Made by a program: the position numbers and the translations under genes. A model generated the notes under the pieces. The model made no database searches, had not been told where the DNA came from, and worked only from the letters and a program-made list of their open reading frames with translations. A stretch of 64,000 nt of DNA from Cyathus striatus (Eukaryota; Basidiomycota; Agaricomycetes; Agaricales; Nidulariaceae): NCBI GenBank assembly GCA_025738555.1, contig JAOVFP010000003.1, positions 2,356,001-2,420,000 on the forward strand, in the 5' to 3' direction. Numbering within the stretch: the stretch's first letter is position 1; each line of letters starts with the position of its first letter. Shown here one piece after another: positions 12,381-24,500 of this stretch.

Positions 12381-13969
12381 CAGTACTTTACACTCCCCCC
12401 CCCCTTCACCATGAATTCACATGAAATTCACCTAAAATTCACATATTCACATGAAATTCACGTGAAAATCACATGAAAATCACCTATTTAATATAAATTC
12501 ACATGAAATTCACATGAAATTACATGAACTTCATGTGATTTTAAATATTTTCCAAAAAGCATAGGTTCATGAACTTTCATGTATTTTAGGTGAAATTTAG
12601 GTGAAAATACAGTGAAATTCATATTAAAAATTGGAGGTCATTACACTACTGAGTGTGATACCCAGGGCTAAGTGTGACACCCAGAGCTGAGTGTGACACT
12701 GAGAGCTGAGTGTGACACTGAGGGCTAAGTGTGACACTGAGGGCTGAGTGTGACACCTAGGGCTAAGTATGACACTCAGGACTAAGTGTGACACCAAGGG
12801 CTGAGTGTGACACTGAGGGCTGAGAGTGACACCTAGGGCTGAGAGTGACACCCAGGGCTGAGTGTGACACTGAGAGCTGAGTGTGACACCTAGGGCTGAG
12901 TGCAGTCATCAAACTTGTCACACATGTGTGAAAGTGTGACATATTGGAAAATGTTGGAAAAAGCGTGACATGTGTGACAAACGTGGGAAAAATGTGACGT
13001 GTGTGACAAGCGTGGGAAAAGTCGGAAAGTGTGGCAAATGTGATGATTATGGTATGTGACACTTTTCCAAATATGTCACATTTTTCCCACGCATGTCACA
13101 CATGTCACGCTTTTTCCAACATTTTCCAATATGTCACACTTTCACACATGTGTGACAAGTTTGATGACTGCACTCAGCCCTAGGTGTCACACTCAGCCCT
13201 GGGTGTCACTCTCAGCCCTGGGTGTCACACTCAGCCCTCAGTGTCACACTTAGCCCTGGGTGTCACACTTAGCCCTCAGTGTCACACTCAGCCCACAGTG
13301 TCACACTTAGCCCTCAGTGTCACACTTAGCCCTAGGTGTCACACTCAGCCCTGGGTGTCACTCTCAGCCCTGGGTGTCACTCTCAGCCCTGGGTGTCACA
13401 CTCAGCCCTAGGTGTCACACTCAGCTCTAGGTGTCACACTTAGCCCTCAGTGTCACACTCAGCTCTCAGTGTCACACTTAGCCCTAGGTGTCACTCTCAG
13501 CCCTGGGTGTCACACTCAGCCCTGGGTGTCACACTTAGCCCTGGGTGTCACACTCAGCCCTCGGTGTCACACTCAGCCCTGGGTGTCACACTTAGCCCTG
13601 GGTGTCACACTCAGCCCTCGGTGTCACACTCAGCCCTCAGTGTCACACTTAGCCCTGGGTGTCACACTCAACATGCAGTATTACTCTCTACTCTTGTATA
13701 AGCTTCACATGAGTATCACATGAATATCAGGTGAAAAATTCATGTGAATTTTCACTTCATCTTCACATGAAATTCATGTCACTTAGTGAAGTTCCGGTGA
13801 AATTCATGCAAAATTCACATGAAATTATTAGCAGTGTTCTCACTGAAATTCAACAAAAATAATGCAAAAAGTTCACCTGAAATTCACATGAAGTTCACAT
13901 GAAATTCACCCATTCATGTGAAATTCATGTGAAATTCACATGAAAGGGGGGGGGGAGCATAAAGAGCTC
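12381..13969. mobile_element. MITE-3, 8-bp TSD, palindromic minisatellite interior
   Basis: The left end is CAGTACTTTACACTCCCCC and the right end, reverse-complemented, is GAGCTCTTTATGCTCCCCCC. The element is flanked by a perfect 8-bp target duplication CATATATG (12373-12380 and 13970-13977), the length made by hAT transposases. The subterminal zones (12400-12620, 13690-13945) consist of repeated TTCACATGAAATTC words. The centre is a large inverted repeat with TGTCACACT minisatellites in both arms. There is no coding sequence; open frames here are repeat-encoded. Confidence 0.85.
12645..13672. repeat. Inverted minisatellite pair with palindromic centre
   Basis: The left array (12645-12905) has units like GAGTGTGACACCCAGGGCT; the right array (13175-13672) has the reverse complement, like GTGTCACACTCAGCCCTGG. 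Between them, about 12905-12985 and 13095-13175 form a near-perfect inverted repeat containing GTCACACATGTGTGAAAG. About 13 units are on the left and 25 on the right. Confidence 0.85.
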
Positions 13970-14173
13970 CATATATGGTATGGTGTACAGCCCTAGGATG
14001 TACATGTTGATTTGAGAATGCTTTCCGAACCCAAATTCACACGCTACAGGTCCAGACCAGAGGTTCTTGAGCGCTTGATCGCATTTGCCCATTGGCGTTG
14101 TCCATTTTGGCACTTCCGGAACGTGCTTTCCCTCCCCTCGAAATATACTGTACTAATCAAATAGCTGAATCTA

Positions 14174-15189
14174 ATGGCCACTGCCTGCCCACTCATCATC
14201 AGCCCCTCTACAGGGCTCGAAGCACCCTACCCCCTGCAGATGGAAGGCAAAGTAATCAGTGGCTTCAGGCGTGGTTCTAAAGAACTAGGCATCCCCACTG
14301 CCAACCTCCTTGTCAACAACAACCTGACACCATGGATCGCGGATATCAAGTCCAGGGTGTACTTTGGCTGGGCATCCCTACGCCTACCACCATCACATCT
14401 GAACCAACCAACACCTCAGACAGGCCTAAATCAGGTTCATGTAAATATAGTACATCCCAATTTTTGTAACAATTAGAATATGCCATAAAATATGTAATGT
14501 GTCAGATGCATTAGAAAATTCTAAATTGGGTAATACATCTGCTTATTGTTCCAATTGTTTCATGCCGATTTTACCTGTGCAACGTGAACTGAGCCTCCGA
14601 AAATTTTCCGATTGGCCTAGGAATGGATGGGATCATGGATCTCATTGTAAATATGTTGCATGGATCGGTCAGTTTTCCTATTCTTGCACATATTCTAAAT
14701 TTGCTCACACATCGGTCAGATAACATATTTTAATAACTATTCTAATTGTTAAGTAAATCAGGTTGTACCATATTTACAGCAATCTGATCCACCCTTGTCT
14801 GAGGTGCAATGACATCATCAGACACCACCACCATGATAACCACAGCTCTGGAGGTGCACTCCAGGTTCAGCATATATCCTATGGTGATGTCGATCGGGTA
14901 CAACCAGTTTTACAAGAACATGGTGCAGTCGGCTGAGGTGCACGTACTCCACGATTTCGGGGCTGACTTCTATGATGTCGAGATGCAGCTGCTGATCATG
15001 GGGTTCACCAGGGGGGAGAAAGACTACGCCGAGCTGGAAGCACTGATCGAGGACATCAACCTGGACTGCGATGTAGCGCGCAAGAGCTTGGACCGTGAGG
15101 CTTGGGCATTGCGGGAGACAGACAAGGGCACGCTGGATGGGAGTTGGTTGGTGCAAGAAACAGCAGAGCAGAATAGGGCTGTGGTATAA
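14174..15189 (+). pseudogene. FMN1: Riboflavin kinase, interrupted by a TIR insertion
   Basis: Riboflavin kinase makes FMN from riboflavin and ATP. The first coding block starts at ATG 14174 and carries GSKELGIPTAN, the family's flavin/ATP-loop signature, then TPWIADIKSRVYFGWASL. The second block (about 14830-15189) carries YPMVMSIGYNQFYKN, VHVLHDFGADFYD and the C-terminal helix LEALIEDINLDCDVAR, ending in TAA. Together they cover the compact family fold. About 395 bp with inverted ends lie between them, and the two blocks are in different frames. Either this stretch is spliced out as an intron or the gene is broken; I could not find a convincing GT..AG pair that joins the frames. Identity is secure, functionality uncertain. 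Confidence 0.8.
14412..14806. mobile_element. MITE-like insertion within FMN1
   Basis: The left end CACCTCAGACAGGCC and the reverse complement of the right end (CACCTCAGACAAGG) match. Similarity continues for about 90 bp (CTGTAAATATGGTAC versus ATGTAAATATAGTAC, AACAATTAGAATA in both). An alternative boundary uses a direct repeat TCAGACA at 14416-14422 and 14818-14824 as the target duplication. Both ends contain GTAAAT or its complement ATTTAC(AG), which resemble splice sites. Confidence 0.6.
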
Positions 15190-15358
15190 AGATATGAGAA
15201 ATAGAGATCTACCAGAATGAATTAGATACAATCAGAATACAGTATGACATTCTATCATATAATACACATATACTCTATTGTACTGTATCATGATTCACTG
15301 TAGGGATGCAGGGACGCAAGTTAAAAATGTGAACTATGAAGAGAAACCAAATCTGCAT

Positions 15359-16210
15359 CTACAGACCGAATTCTGCTGTCCTTCTATAGGGCCCATAGTC
15401 CAGAAGAGGAGGAAGAGGAAGTATCAGCAGCAGATAGCGGGATGCAGGACAACAACACATTCCTAGGCGATGGGGAGGAATTATCAAGGGTGAACCTTGA
15501 TCCCATCCTGCACAAGCCCTTAAGACTCGACATCGACGTGGTGGGAGAAGGTGGAATTGAGGGCAAAATAGGTGGTACTGTGAGTGACTGCGCCAGTGGA
15601 CCTGTCGGTGGTTTTGAACCAGAAGTAGCAGCAAGGGCCCCTCCAATCCCAAGTCCAGTAACCTCATTCTGGGACAATGATAAAGGAGAAGGGTATAATG
15701 GTGGAAGTTTCGTATTCACTGGCGTAGCAGGACCACGGCCCTCAACGCAGGTAGTGAAGCCATAACAGGCAAACTCAGAGTTGACATAGCTTCCCTGGTC
15801 TCACCAGCGGTAGTGTCTTGCGACGGATTAGGATCATCACGACTAGCAAAAGAACTAACTCATAAGCTAGAAGAACTCATCAACATCGCCAACACACACA
15901 CCTCTTGACTCTGAACAGGCCCCACATCCTCTGTACCCGTCAAATTGAACCCACCCCAAAAAATTCCGTGATCTTGGTCTAGCTCCAGGTACCTTGGGGT
16001 AGAAGTTGGACTGGTGAAAAGCCCCCATTGACGAAAGTTGCATGTCCAATGACCTCTGTCAATCCGGAGAAGGCTTTTGAGCAACTAGGCACGAAACAAC
16101 ATGTCCTAGGTATCGAAGTCAATGGAAGCAGAGAAGTTGAGGGAGTTGGTCTCACAGCTCCCTGTGGAGGCTGTACAGCAGAGGCCGGGGCTGAAGTTTA
16201 AACAAAATAG
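15359..16210 (-). pseudogene. TBC-gene relic, copy A (fragment)
   Basis: On the minus strand this matches copy B at 49313-51600 over the proline/serine-rich linker. Shared landmarks are STLDDSSPLPRNVLLSR in B versus FTLDNSSPSPRNVLLSC here, and TLSLSQDAVTGL versus PLSLSQNEVTGL. Farther upstream the non-coding strand shows CAGCCTCCACAGGGAGCTGTG, close to the B sequence. Several frameshifts and stops interrupt it. The TBC (Rab-GAP) domain itself is only in copy B, so family assignment is by homology to B. Confidence 0.6.
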
Positions 16211-17367
16211 GGAGTGAACCCATCTTGAACCAGCACTTGGCTGACGACTCGAGCGTTATCTTCAAGGTTGGGGTTGAAGACCTTATACCAAAGCTAGTAT
16301 GATTCTCACTTATTATATCAATGTGCATGTCTCAACCATCGATAACCAATGCGCAGGAATCGATTCTGATATGACCTTTGGAAATAGTCAGACGACTGTG
16401 ACCCTTATCTGTACTAATAAAGAAGTAGGGCCGACAAGCGGCATTGCCCACTACCTTATGAGAATTTGTGTGTAAGTCATCTTGTTATATACTCCTACTT
16501 GAACAAGCAATCTTCACATCCACACAATGTGGTACTGAAAGTCGTAAAATTGTGGCTCCATTTTTACTTACATACATTGTATATACATAGCTGATGTACA
16601 AAAAAAGTTTGTGGCTTTGAAGTTTCTGATACTTCATATATTGAAATATTATGTGATTTCATAGAATATGTTTTGTGATTCTTATCCCAGTATGCATAGG
16701 TCATGACAAGAAGTTGAAGAACATTAATGTGTATTTTATTTGTAAGTGTCAACATCCACATTTTCTCATGATGCGTTCACTCGATCTCGGTGACCTAGAG
16801 ATGAATGTACAAAACAACAATAGAATATGGTTTTCTCATGCAATACCTCAATTACCTTCAGCATGAGATTGACAGCCTGGAGAATCAGGGCCGTTCAATA
16901 TGTTGAGCGACTCAGTAATGTAATGTATCTTGTCTCAAGGAGACTATTGACTCGTCTCACAATTAGGAGTACTTATTATAATTCTTACATTCTAATCAGA
17001 TTGGATCTTGTGCAGTGGATATAGCATATACCCAACATGATAAGTGCCATTCCCATCACCCGAAGGCTGAAGATGCTACTGCATTACCAATCATAAAACA
17101 CTCTCGCACCAAGAGTAGGAGCAGCAAGCAGAGAGGCAGCGTCCGTCAACTACGTGATGTACCTAGACACTGCTAAAATAGCTATATTTCACATGTAACG
17201 ATGAGAGCTGACACAAAGAGAAAGGTAAGTGTAGTGTAAACAGTAATAGAAAGATTCTGTCGAAAAGAAACGATTCAAAAGAGATAGTAAGAGTATCGAG
17301 AGAGAAAATAACTTTGCGTAAGGAGACTTCAAGGTAAGCCTAGCCTTACTATTGCACAAGAATGAGG
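16211..17367. other. No gene recognised
   Basis: Mixed sequence with short open frames only. A block near 16420-16455 (TAGGGCCGACAAGCGGC then CCCACTACC) has a counterpart at 57029-57056 (see findings). The stretch ends at the ATGAGG target-site copy of the next element. Confidence 0.35.
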
Positions 17368-17384
17368 GGTGTCAGCCAATTTGA

Positions 17385-17515
17385 TCATAAAAAGCCTTGG
17401 CTTTCTGTGATCACCATGATCACAAAAAGCCTTGGCTTTCTGTGATCACCATGATCACAAAAAGCCTTGGCTTTCTGTGATCACCATGATCACAAAAAGC
17501 CAGGGCTTTTGATGA
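17385..17515. repeat. 35-bp tandem repeat, about 3.5 copies
   Basis: The unit contains AAAAAGCCTTGGCTTTCTG followed by GATCACCATGATCAC. Copies 2 and 3 are identical. Each unit is itself partly palindromic (GCCTTGGC). Confidence 0.9.
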
Positions 17516-17559
17516 TCACTTACTATTATATATTTACTAATGAATCTATGAGGTACTAG

Positions 17560-17885
17560 TGGATGTATATGTGATCATAGGTGATCATAGGTGATCATAT
17601 AGTGTTTCAAGAGTATTAGCATATTATTGGTACTAATGAATGTATAGGTGATCATAGGTGATCATTAAGTGTTTTCAACTGCACATTGGTCTATTATTAC
17701 TACTAATGAATGTATAGGTGATCATAGGTGATCATTAAGCATTTCAAGGGTGTATTTGCTTATAATTATTACTAGTGAATATATAGGTGATCATAGGTGA
17801 TCATTAAGCATTTCAAGAGTGTATTGGCTTATAATTATTACTAGTGAATGTATAGGTGATCATAGGTGATCATGCAGCATTTTCA
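17560..17885. repeat. Tandem repeat of about 65-75 bp, five degenerate copies
   Basis: Each copy contains AATGTATAGGTGATCATAGG followed by TGATCATTAAG and a TATTATTACTA block. Confidence 0.8.
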
Positions 17886-17934
17886 AGGGTGTACTAGCAT
17901 AATATTGGTACTAATAAATGTAACTCTTCCTACA

Positions 17935-18870
17935 TGTCACATCTGTCACACATATTCACGCGCTCCACAAATTTCCCACGCTTTATGTTTGTCACTTAAA
18001 TTCACACGTATCACAATTGTCACAGGTATTCGCATGTGTCACAATTGTCACAGGTATTCGCACATGTTACAGTTGTCACACATATTCGCACATGCTACAG
18101 TTGTCACAGGTATTCGCACGTGTCACAGTTGTCACAGGTATTCGCACGTGTCACAGTTGTCACAGGTATTCGCACGTGTCACATGTGTCACACATATTCA
18201 CACGCGTCACAGTTGTCACAGGTATTCGCACGTGTCACATGTGTCACACATATTCACACGCGTCACAATTGTCACAGGTATTCACACGCGTCACAGTTGT
18301 CACACATATTCACACGTGTCACAGTCGTCACACGTATTCGCACGCGTCACAATTGTCACACATATTCCCGCGCTTCACAATTGTCACACATATTCATACA
18401 TGTCACAGTTGTCACATATACTTACACATGTCACAGTCATTATACATATTCACATATGTCACATTTGTCACATATATTTGCACACATCACTATCATTACC
18501 CATATTTGCACATGTCACAGTTGTCACACATATTCCCACACTTCACAGTTGTCACACATATTTGCATATGTCATAGTTGTCATACATATTACAATGTATC
18601 ACATTTGTCATGATGTCACATACATCACACATGTGATACATATTCCTGCACTCCATGAATTTTCTGCACATAAGATTTGTCACGCTTTCCATGTATGTCA
18701 CACATGTCACACAAATTCCCACACATCACATTTATAATCCTGTGTATAACATATGTCACACATTTTACACACATCATATTTGTCACATATTCCATGTGGG
18801 TCACACTTGTCACATCTATTCCTGCACATGACACATGTCACGCTTTTCATGTATGTTACAAATTTCATGT
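17935..18870. repeat. TGTCACA-type minisatellite
   Basis: About 19-bp units such as CACATATTCGCACGTGTCAC with TTGTCACAGG or TTGTCACACA variants, degrading toward the right. Long open frames in all three plus-strand frames are a by-product of the unit length and are not genes. Confidence 0.85.
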
Positions 18871-19214
18871 GTGTCAGTCATGTTTGTCAATTGTTTTTAT
18901 ACACTTTATAGCCAAGGAATCAGAGCACTCTGTGACATTACAATTAACTATTGGTCCATTGTGTAGTAATAAAATTTGACCTGTTGTCAACAATTTATTT
19001 AATTTTGAAAATTATGTCAAGAGCAGGAAACCCAGCAATAACAGGCTCATGAACCACTTCCTGATGTTGTCTTGTTAAATTGGATGGGAGAATTCTGAAA
19101 TGTCTGTTGATTGCCAATTCTAGATGGTGTCTGATTCTAGAAAAGTAAAAAGTAATAGCCACTGTGCAAGAAAGAATAGAGAAGTACAGGAGGCATTTTC
19201 ATACTTAGGAAGAG

Positions 19215-19980
19215 TGTTATATCCGTGTCCAGATACATCATGCCGACGTTCCCACGTGACCTTCTAACATACCCGGTCTGTTCCCAGAATGTACCCACTT
19301 CGGGTTTACACTTCCCGACATTCCCGCCCGGGAACGTACCCGGAACCCATCGGGTTTTCTATCGGATACTTCGGATACGTACTTTCTCTTATGATGGCCT
19401 CACCGCGTCATCATTCTATTACTCCTCTCTTCCATTCCTACTTATACGTTTCATTATGGCCTTTGTAGATTAGTTCCTTATTCTTCATTCTGAGCGCGTC
19501 ATTTGCGCCCCTACTCCGCTTTGCCAAGACTTCATTTCCTACTTACTCCTTCGACTTGTCCTTTGTATAATACTTCTACATTCGTATCTACAGGTTCCTA
19601 CTTAGTATAAGTAGTCTTCCAGATGTAATAGGTAGTCTTCAGTATTTGTATCAACTCTGTACACTTTCTTCCTACACTAAGTTCCGAAACCCGCTCTGGG
19701 TTTTCCTTCAGGTTTCTCTCCCACTGCCTAGTGTTGTGGCGAAGCCCTCTCTTATACTCTGGAATGTTTCCTTACATTGGATATCGTCTGTTGTGAAATA
19801 CGAACCATTCCCTGGGGATATCCAGGCGGCGCAGCACATACGCTGAAGCCACAGTTCACTTCCGCACTTCCGCTCTCGTTCCCATACCCGTACTCACTTC
19901 GGGTTTCCATTATAGTTCTCCCATGCCCTCTGGGTGTCGTCGCATTCATTTCCCAGTAGGAAGGGAATCAGTATGTAACA
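19215..19980 (+). repeat. Gypsy-1 5' LTR
   Basis: 766 bp, TG..CA ends. Compared with the 3' LTR I count about two dozen substitutions, of which about twenty are CG versus TG or CA. It contains TCAGTATTTGTAT (19639-19651), the CpG-decayed form of the sequence complementary to the primer-binding site. Confidence 0.93.
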
Positions 19981-19982
19981 GT

Positions 19983-19995
19983 ATACGAATACTGA
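19983..19995 (+). promoter_or_regulatory. Gypsy-1 self-complementary primer-binding site
   Basis: ATACGAATACTGA begins two bases after the 5' LTR. Its exact reverse complement TCAGTATTCGTAT is in the 3' LTR twice (27009-27021 and 27125-27137). Tf1/sushi-type chromoviruses prime reverse transcription with the 5' end of their own RNA in this way. No tRNA 3'-end complement is evident. Confidence 0.7.
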
Positions 19996-19999
19996 TACC

Positions 20000-21529
20000 T
20001 TGGATATCTCTTCTATCATGGCTCCAACTGGGACTTCGGTTACTCGCACAGTGCATACCACTAGTCATACCAATGCTGTGGGTGCTCATGCCACCCATGC
20101 AGCTACGAGGCAACAGCCTCCAAGGAGTACTTCAGGTTCTCTACCTTCTACACCGTCTCGGGTTACACCCAGTCCAGCACCACCTCCTAGTGCTACTTTC
20201 CTGGGTCCACCCTCGACTTCCGCTCAGCTACTTTCTGTTCCTGCTGCCGGGAACCTCGGATCTGCTCAGGCTCCTCCGGATGGCACTCCACCACCATACG
20301 GCACAGTCACAGCAGACCGGGACACTCCCGAGGGTCACGGCTCCAATGGTGGTACCATTGGGCCGCCACCTCTACCTCCTTCTCAGCCCAACCCTCCATC
20401 TCCACCATCCTCAGACTCAGGGGATGATGGTGATGAGGATGATGTCGACAATCCCAGGCGCACACCTCTTGCGCGCCACTCCCAGGAAGACCGGTTTGCT
20501 GAAGCTCTCTTGAGGGTTGCGGAAACCGCCTGGGGTACGTCCGGATCATGTCAGGAATGCAATGTACAAAAGCCAGATACGTTTGACGGTTCCAGTGCTG
20601 AGAAGTTGGAGCAGTTCATCACTCAGTGTCAGATTTACTTCCAGAATAATCCTTCCCAATACTCGGATGGACATTCCCAGGTCAACTTCGCTCTTGCATA
20701 TCTTCGGGATACCGCACTTCAGCTCGTTATGCCGACCCTCTCCAATCCCTATGCTGATGATGAGTTCCTTCACTCTTGGGAGGTTTTCGTCGTCATGCTA
20801 GAGGATAACTTCGGGTTAGCGAACCCAGAAGGGGATGCCAAGAATGATCTGGATGTCCTCATTATGAAGGATTCACAGAAACTGTCCAAATATCTTGTAC
20901 AGTTCAACAGGCTTGCACAGCGCACTGACTGGGATGATAAATCCTTATGCCACCGACTCTATTCCGGGTTTCCGGGTCGCATTAAGGATGAGATCTCTCA
21001 TGTCAGGAAACCTACCACAAAGTGCGGAATGATTAAGCTAGCTCAAGGGATCGATAGTCGGTACTGGGAATGCCAGTCCGAGCGTACGTGGGAATCCCAC
21101 CAGCCTCGGGGTTCACGGGTTCCGGATAGCTCTGCTAGAGCTCCTATAAACCGCCCCGCAGTCACCCCGACACCTTCCCACCTCGTTTCAGGCCAATATG
21201 CACCCTGTCCGAACTATCCCCACCATGCTGGTAGTCATCCACCTCGTTCGTCGCAGCCTCCTCAGCAATGGAGGCTGGAATTGAATGACAAGGTTGGTCA
21301 AGATGGCAAACTCTTGCCACAAGAACGTCAGCATCACATGGACAACAATCTATGCTTGTTCTGTGGTAATCCAGGGCATCGTGCCAAAGAATGTCCCCGC
21401 TCTGCCTCTTCCGCGGCTAGAGCCCAGGCATCCAGATTATCCACTTCGGCTCCTACGTCAGCTTCTGTGGGTCCCTCGACCCACAGGTCTGTGCCTCTTT
21501 CCAACCCGGCTTCAGGTTCGAAAAAATAG
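20000..21529 (+). CDS. gag: Gypsy-1 Gag polyprotein
   Basis: 509 residues, starting 20 nt after the 5' LTR. The N-terminal ~170 residues are Pro/Ser/Thr-rich with an acidic run (DSGDDGDEDDVD). The central part carries a capsid-like helical region including FDGSSAEKLEQFITQCQIYF, then FALAYLRDTAL and LVQFNRLAQRTDW. A CCHC zinc knuckle CLFCGNPGHRAKEC lies near residue 452. Gag packages the element RNA into virus-like particles. The stop TAG (21527-21529) directly follows six A residues, a possible -1 slippery site. No internal stop is present in gag, unlike pol. Confidence 0.92.
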   Translation: MDISSIMAPTGTSVTRTVHTTSHTNAVGAHATHAATRQQPPRSTSGSLPSTPSRVTPSPAPPPSATFLGPPSTSAQLLSVPAAGNLGSAQAPPDGTPPPYGTVTADRDTPEGHGSNGGTIGPPPLPPSQPNPPSPPSSDSGDDGDEDDVDNPRRTPLARHSQEDRFAEALLRVAETAWGTSGSCQECNVQKPDTFDGSSAEKLEQFITQCQIYFQNNPSQYSDGHSQVNFALAYLRDTALQLVMPTLSNPYADDEFLHSWEVFVVMLEDNFGLANPEGDAKNDLDVLIMKDSQKLSKYLVQFNRLAQRTDWDDKSLCHRLYSGFPGRIKDEISHVRKPTTKCGMIKLAQGIDSRYWECQSERTWESHQPRGSRVPDSSARAPINRPAVTPTPSHLVSGQYAPCPNYPHHAGSHPPRSSQPPQQWRLELNDKVGQDGKLLPQERQHHMDNNLCLFCGNPGHRAKECPRSASSAARAQASRLSTSAPTSASVGPSTHRSVPLSNPASGSKK

Positions 21530-21591
21530 GGAGCGGTCCTCTGGACACCACACAAGCTGAGGACTGCATTGTTCCCCCTTGTGCGCAGCCG

Positions 21592-24500
21592 ATGCAGGTA
21601 AGACTCAATGCTTCCGCTCTTTCAGACCCCAATGCACTTCACATTCTGCTCTGTAGTACCATCCATGCTCTCCCTACACCCTGTACAGTTTCATATAGCG
21701 CTCTAGTCGATTCGGGTTCTACCCATTGTTTTATGGATTCATCTTTCATTCAGACACATGCTATACCTACCTCACCTACTCCACCCATCGCTCTCAGACT
21801 CTTTGATGGCACCAGCAACCATGTAATAACCAAGTTCGTTACACTGCCTGTACTATTCCCTACCGGTGAATGTATTACAGTTGAACTCTATGTGACACCT
21901 CTTGATTCCATGTGTTCTGCAGTCCTAGGATACAATTGGCTCACCCACTTCAATCCGTTGATTGACTGGGTATTGGGCTCATTAACATTCCGGACTCCAG
22001 ACACTTCCGAGCAACTTCCGCTCAAATCCGGGATCTCGGAACCAGGTTCTGCTTCCGAGGATCCATCTCCGGTCACTCCTGATGAGTCTCTGCCACCTCC
22101 TCCTAGCATTTCACTAATAAATGGTGCTGCCTTCTTGCGTGCATGCCGTTTAGAGGGAGCACAGACTTTCCATATCCAGCTTGGTGCTGTTGCTTCCGCC
22201 GCTGCCCTCAATCCAGAGGAAGCTCCAGATCTCTCTTCCATACCATCTGAGTATCACAAGTTTGCTGATGTATTTAGCAAGTCCCGGGCAGATACACTTG
22301 CCCCTCACCATCCCTATGACTTAAAAATCAACCTAGAGGAAGGTGCTTCACCTCCTGTAGGTTGGATCTATTCCCTTTCCCAATCCGAGCTTTCTGCTCT
22401 TCAGGATTTCATTGATGAACATATCCGGATCGGATTCATTCAACCTTTGCGCTCTCCGCATGGGGCTCCCATCCTTTTTGTCCGCAAGAAGGACAGATCG
22501 CTTCGGCTTTGTGTGGATTTCCGCGGGTTGAATGCTATTTCTAAAAAGGATCGTTATCCTTTGCCACTCATTTCAGATTTGCTCAACAGTCCCCGTTGCG
22601 CCCGTATCTACACCAAGATCGACCTGCGTCATGCGTACCATCTGGTCTGCATTGCCGAGGATGATGAATGGAAAACCGCTTTCCGGACTCGCTATGGATC
22701 CTTTGAATGGCTAGTCATGCCCTTCGGACTTTCCAATGCACCCGCGGGTTTCCAACGCTTCATGAACGACACTTTCAAAGATCTTCTCAATGTGTGTGTC
22801 ATAGTTTATTTGGATGACATCCTTATATACTCTGATAACCTTGCACAACATTGCCAACATGTCAGGGAAGTTTTGCGTCGACTCCGGAAGCACGGGTTGT
22901 ACACATGTGCAGATAAGTGTGAGTTCCACTCGGAATCCATGGAATATCTTGAGTATATACTATCGCCCAATGGTCTCACCATGTCTCCAACAAAGGTGAA
23001 GACTATTCAAGAATGGCCTGAACCAAGGAAAGTAAAAGACATTCAATCTTTCCTTGGGTTTGCTAATTTCTATCAGCGTTTTATATACAACTATTCCGAC
23101 ATAGTTGTTCCACTCACCTGCCTTACCCGGAAGGGTAATCCGTGGAACTTCTCGGAAAAATGCCGTTCCGCTTTCACTGAACTTAAGGATGCTTTCACAT
23201 CGGCACCCATTCTTACCCATTGGGTTCCCGACAAGCAGCTCATCGTGGAAACCGACGCTTCGGATTACGCGTTGGCTGCTATCCTGTCTATAGTTTCCGA
23301 TGATGGTGAGATTCACCCTATTGCTTTCCACTCACGAACCTTTACACCTCCCGAGTTAAACTACGACACCCATGACAAGGAATTGCTTGCTATCTTCGAA
23401 GCATTCCAAGTCTGGCATCATTACCTGGAAGGTTCTGGTTCACCCATTGACATCGTCACAGACCACAAGAACTTGGAATACTTTTCCACAACCAAGATCT
23501 TGTCCTGACAACAAGCCCGATGGTCCGAGTATCTTTCCCAGTTCAATCTAGTTATCCGCTTTCGACCTGGAAAACTCGGGGCGAAGCCAGATGCTCTGAC
23601 TAGACGATGGGATGTCTACCCTAAAGAGGGGGATAGCGACTACGCTAAGGTCAATCCACAAAACTATTGTCCAGTGTTCACACAGGAACAGCTTATCACT
23701 TCTCTCCGAGCAATATCACTTATTGTACCTGCTCTTCGCGCTAGTATCATCATGGACATTGAACAGTTACATACTGATATATTATCAGCTCTCCCTAATG
23801 ACCCGGTCGCAGTTATCCGAATGCGGACTCCCGAGAATCATTGGACTGTAACCCCGGACAGTTTCCTCTGTCTAGATAACTGGATCTATGTTCCGGACTC
23901 CGGAACCCTTCGGCTTCAGGTTTTACAGTACAAACACGACCACCTGCTTTCAGGACACCTTGGACAGAACAAGACCCTCGAGCTAATTCGACGCGAATAT
24001 ACTTGGCTGCTTATACGAACGTTTGTAAAGGACTATTGTAAGTCTTGTAATACTTGCATGCGTTCTAAACCACAGCGCCACCGCCCGTATGGAACCCTGA
24101 AACAACTTCCGGTTCCTGGACGCCCATGGCACTCGATATCTATGGATTTCATAGATCAACTTCCAAAATCATCAGCTTCCAAGTATGATTCTATACTCGT
24201 TATCGTGGATCGTTTCTCCAAGCAGTCTATCTTCATTCCCACTCATACCACTTGCTCTTCTTCCGACCTTGCGCTTCTATTTGTACTTCATGTCTTTTCC
24301 AAGCACGGAGTCCTGGAACACATCACTTCTGATCATGGTTCCGAGTTTGTGTCGCATTTCTTCCGTTCCCTCGGTACGGCCCTCGACATCACTTTACATT
24401 TCACCTCGGGTTATCACCCTGAAGGCAACGGCCAAATGGAATGCACAAACCAAACTCTGGAACAATACCTTCAGGCCTACTGCAACTATCAGCAGGATAA

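Noticed and set aside
12624..13723. Several open frames with repeating CHTQPSVSHLALGVTLSP-like peptides
   Set aside because: They are translations of the MITE-3 minisatellite and occur on both strands symmetrically.
18017..18737. Long overlapping plus-strand open frames (about 200-236 codons) in all three frames
   Set aside because: They lie wholly in the TGTCACA minisatellite; open frames in every phase result from the repeat unit, not from coding.
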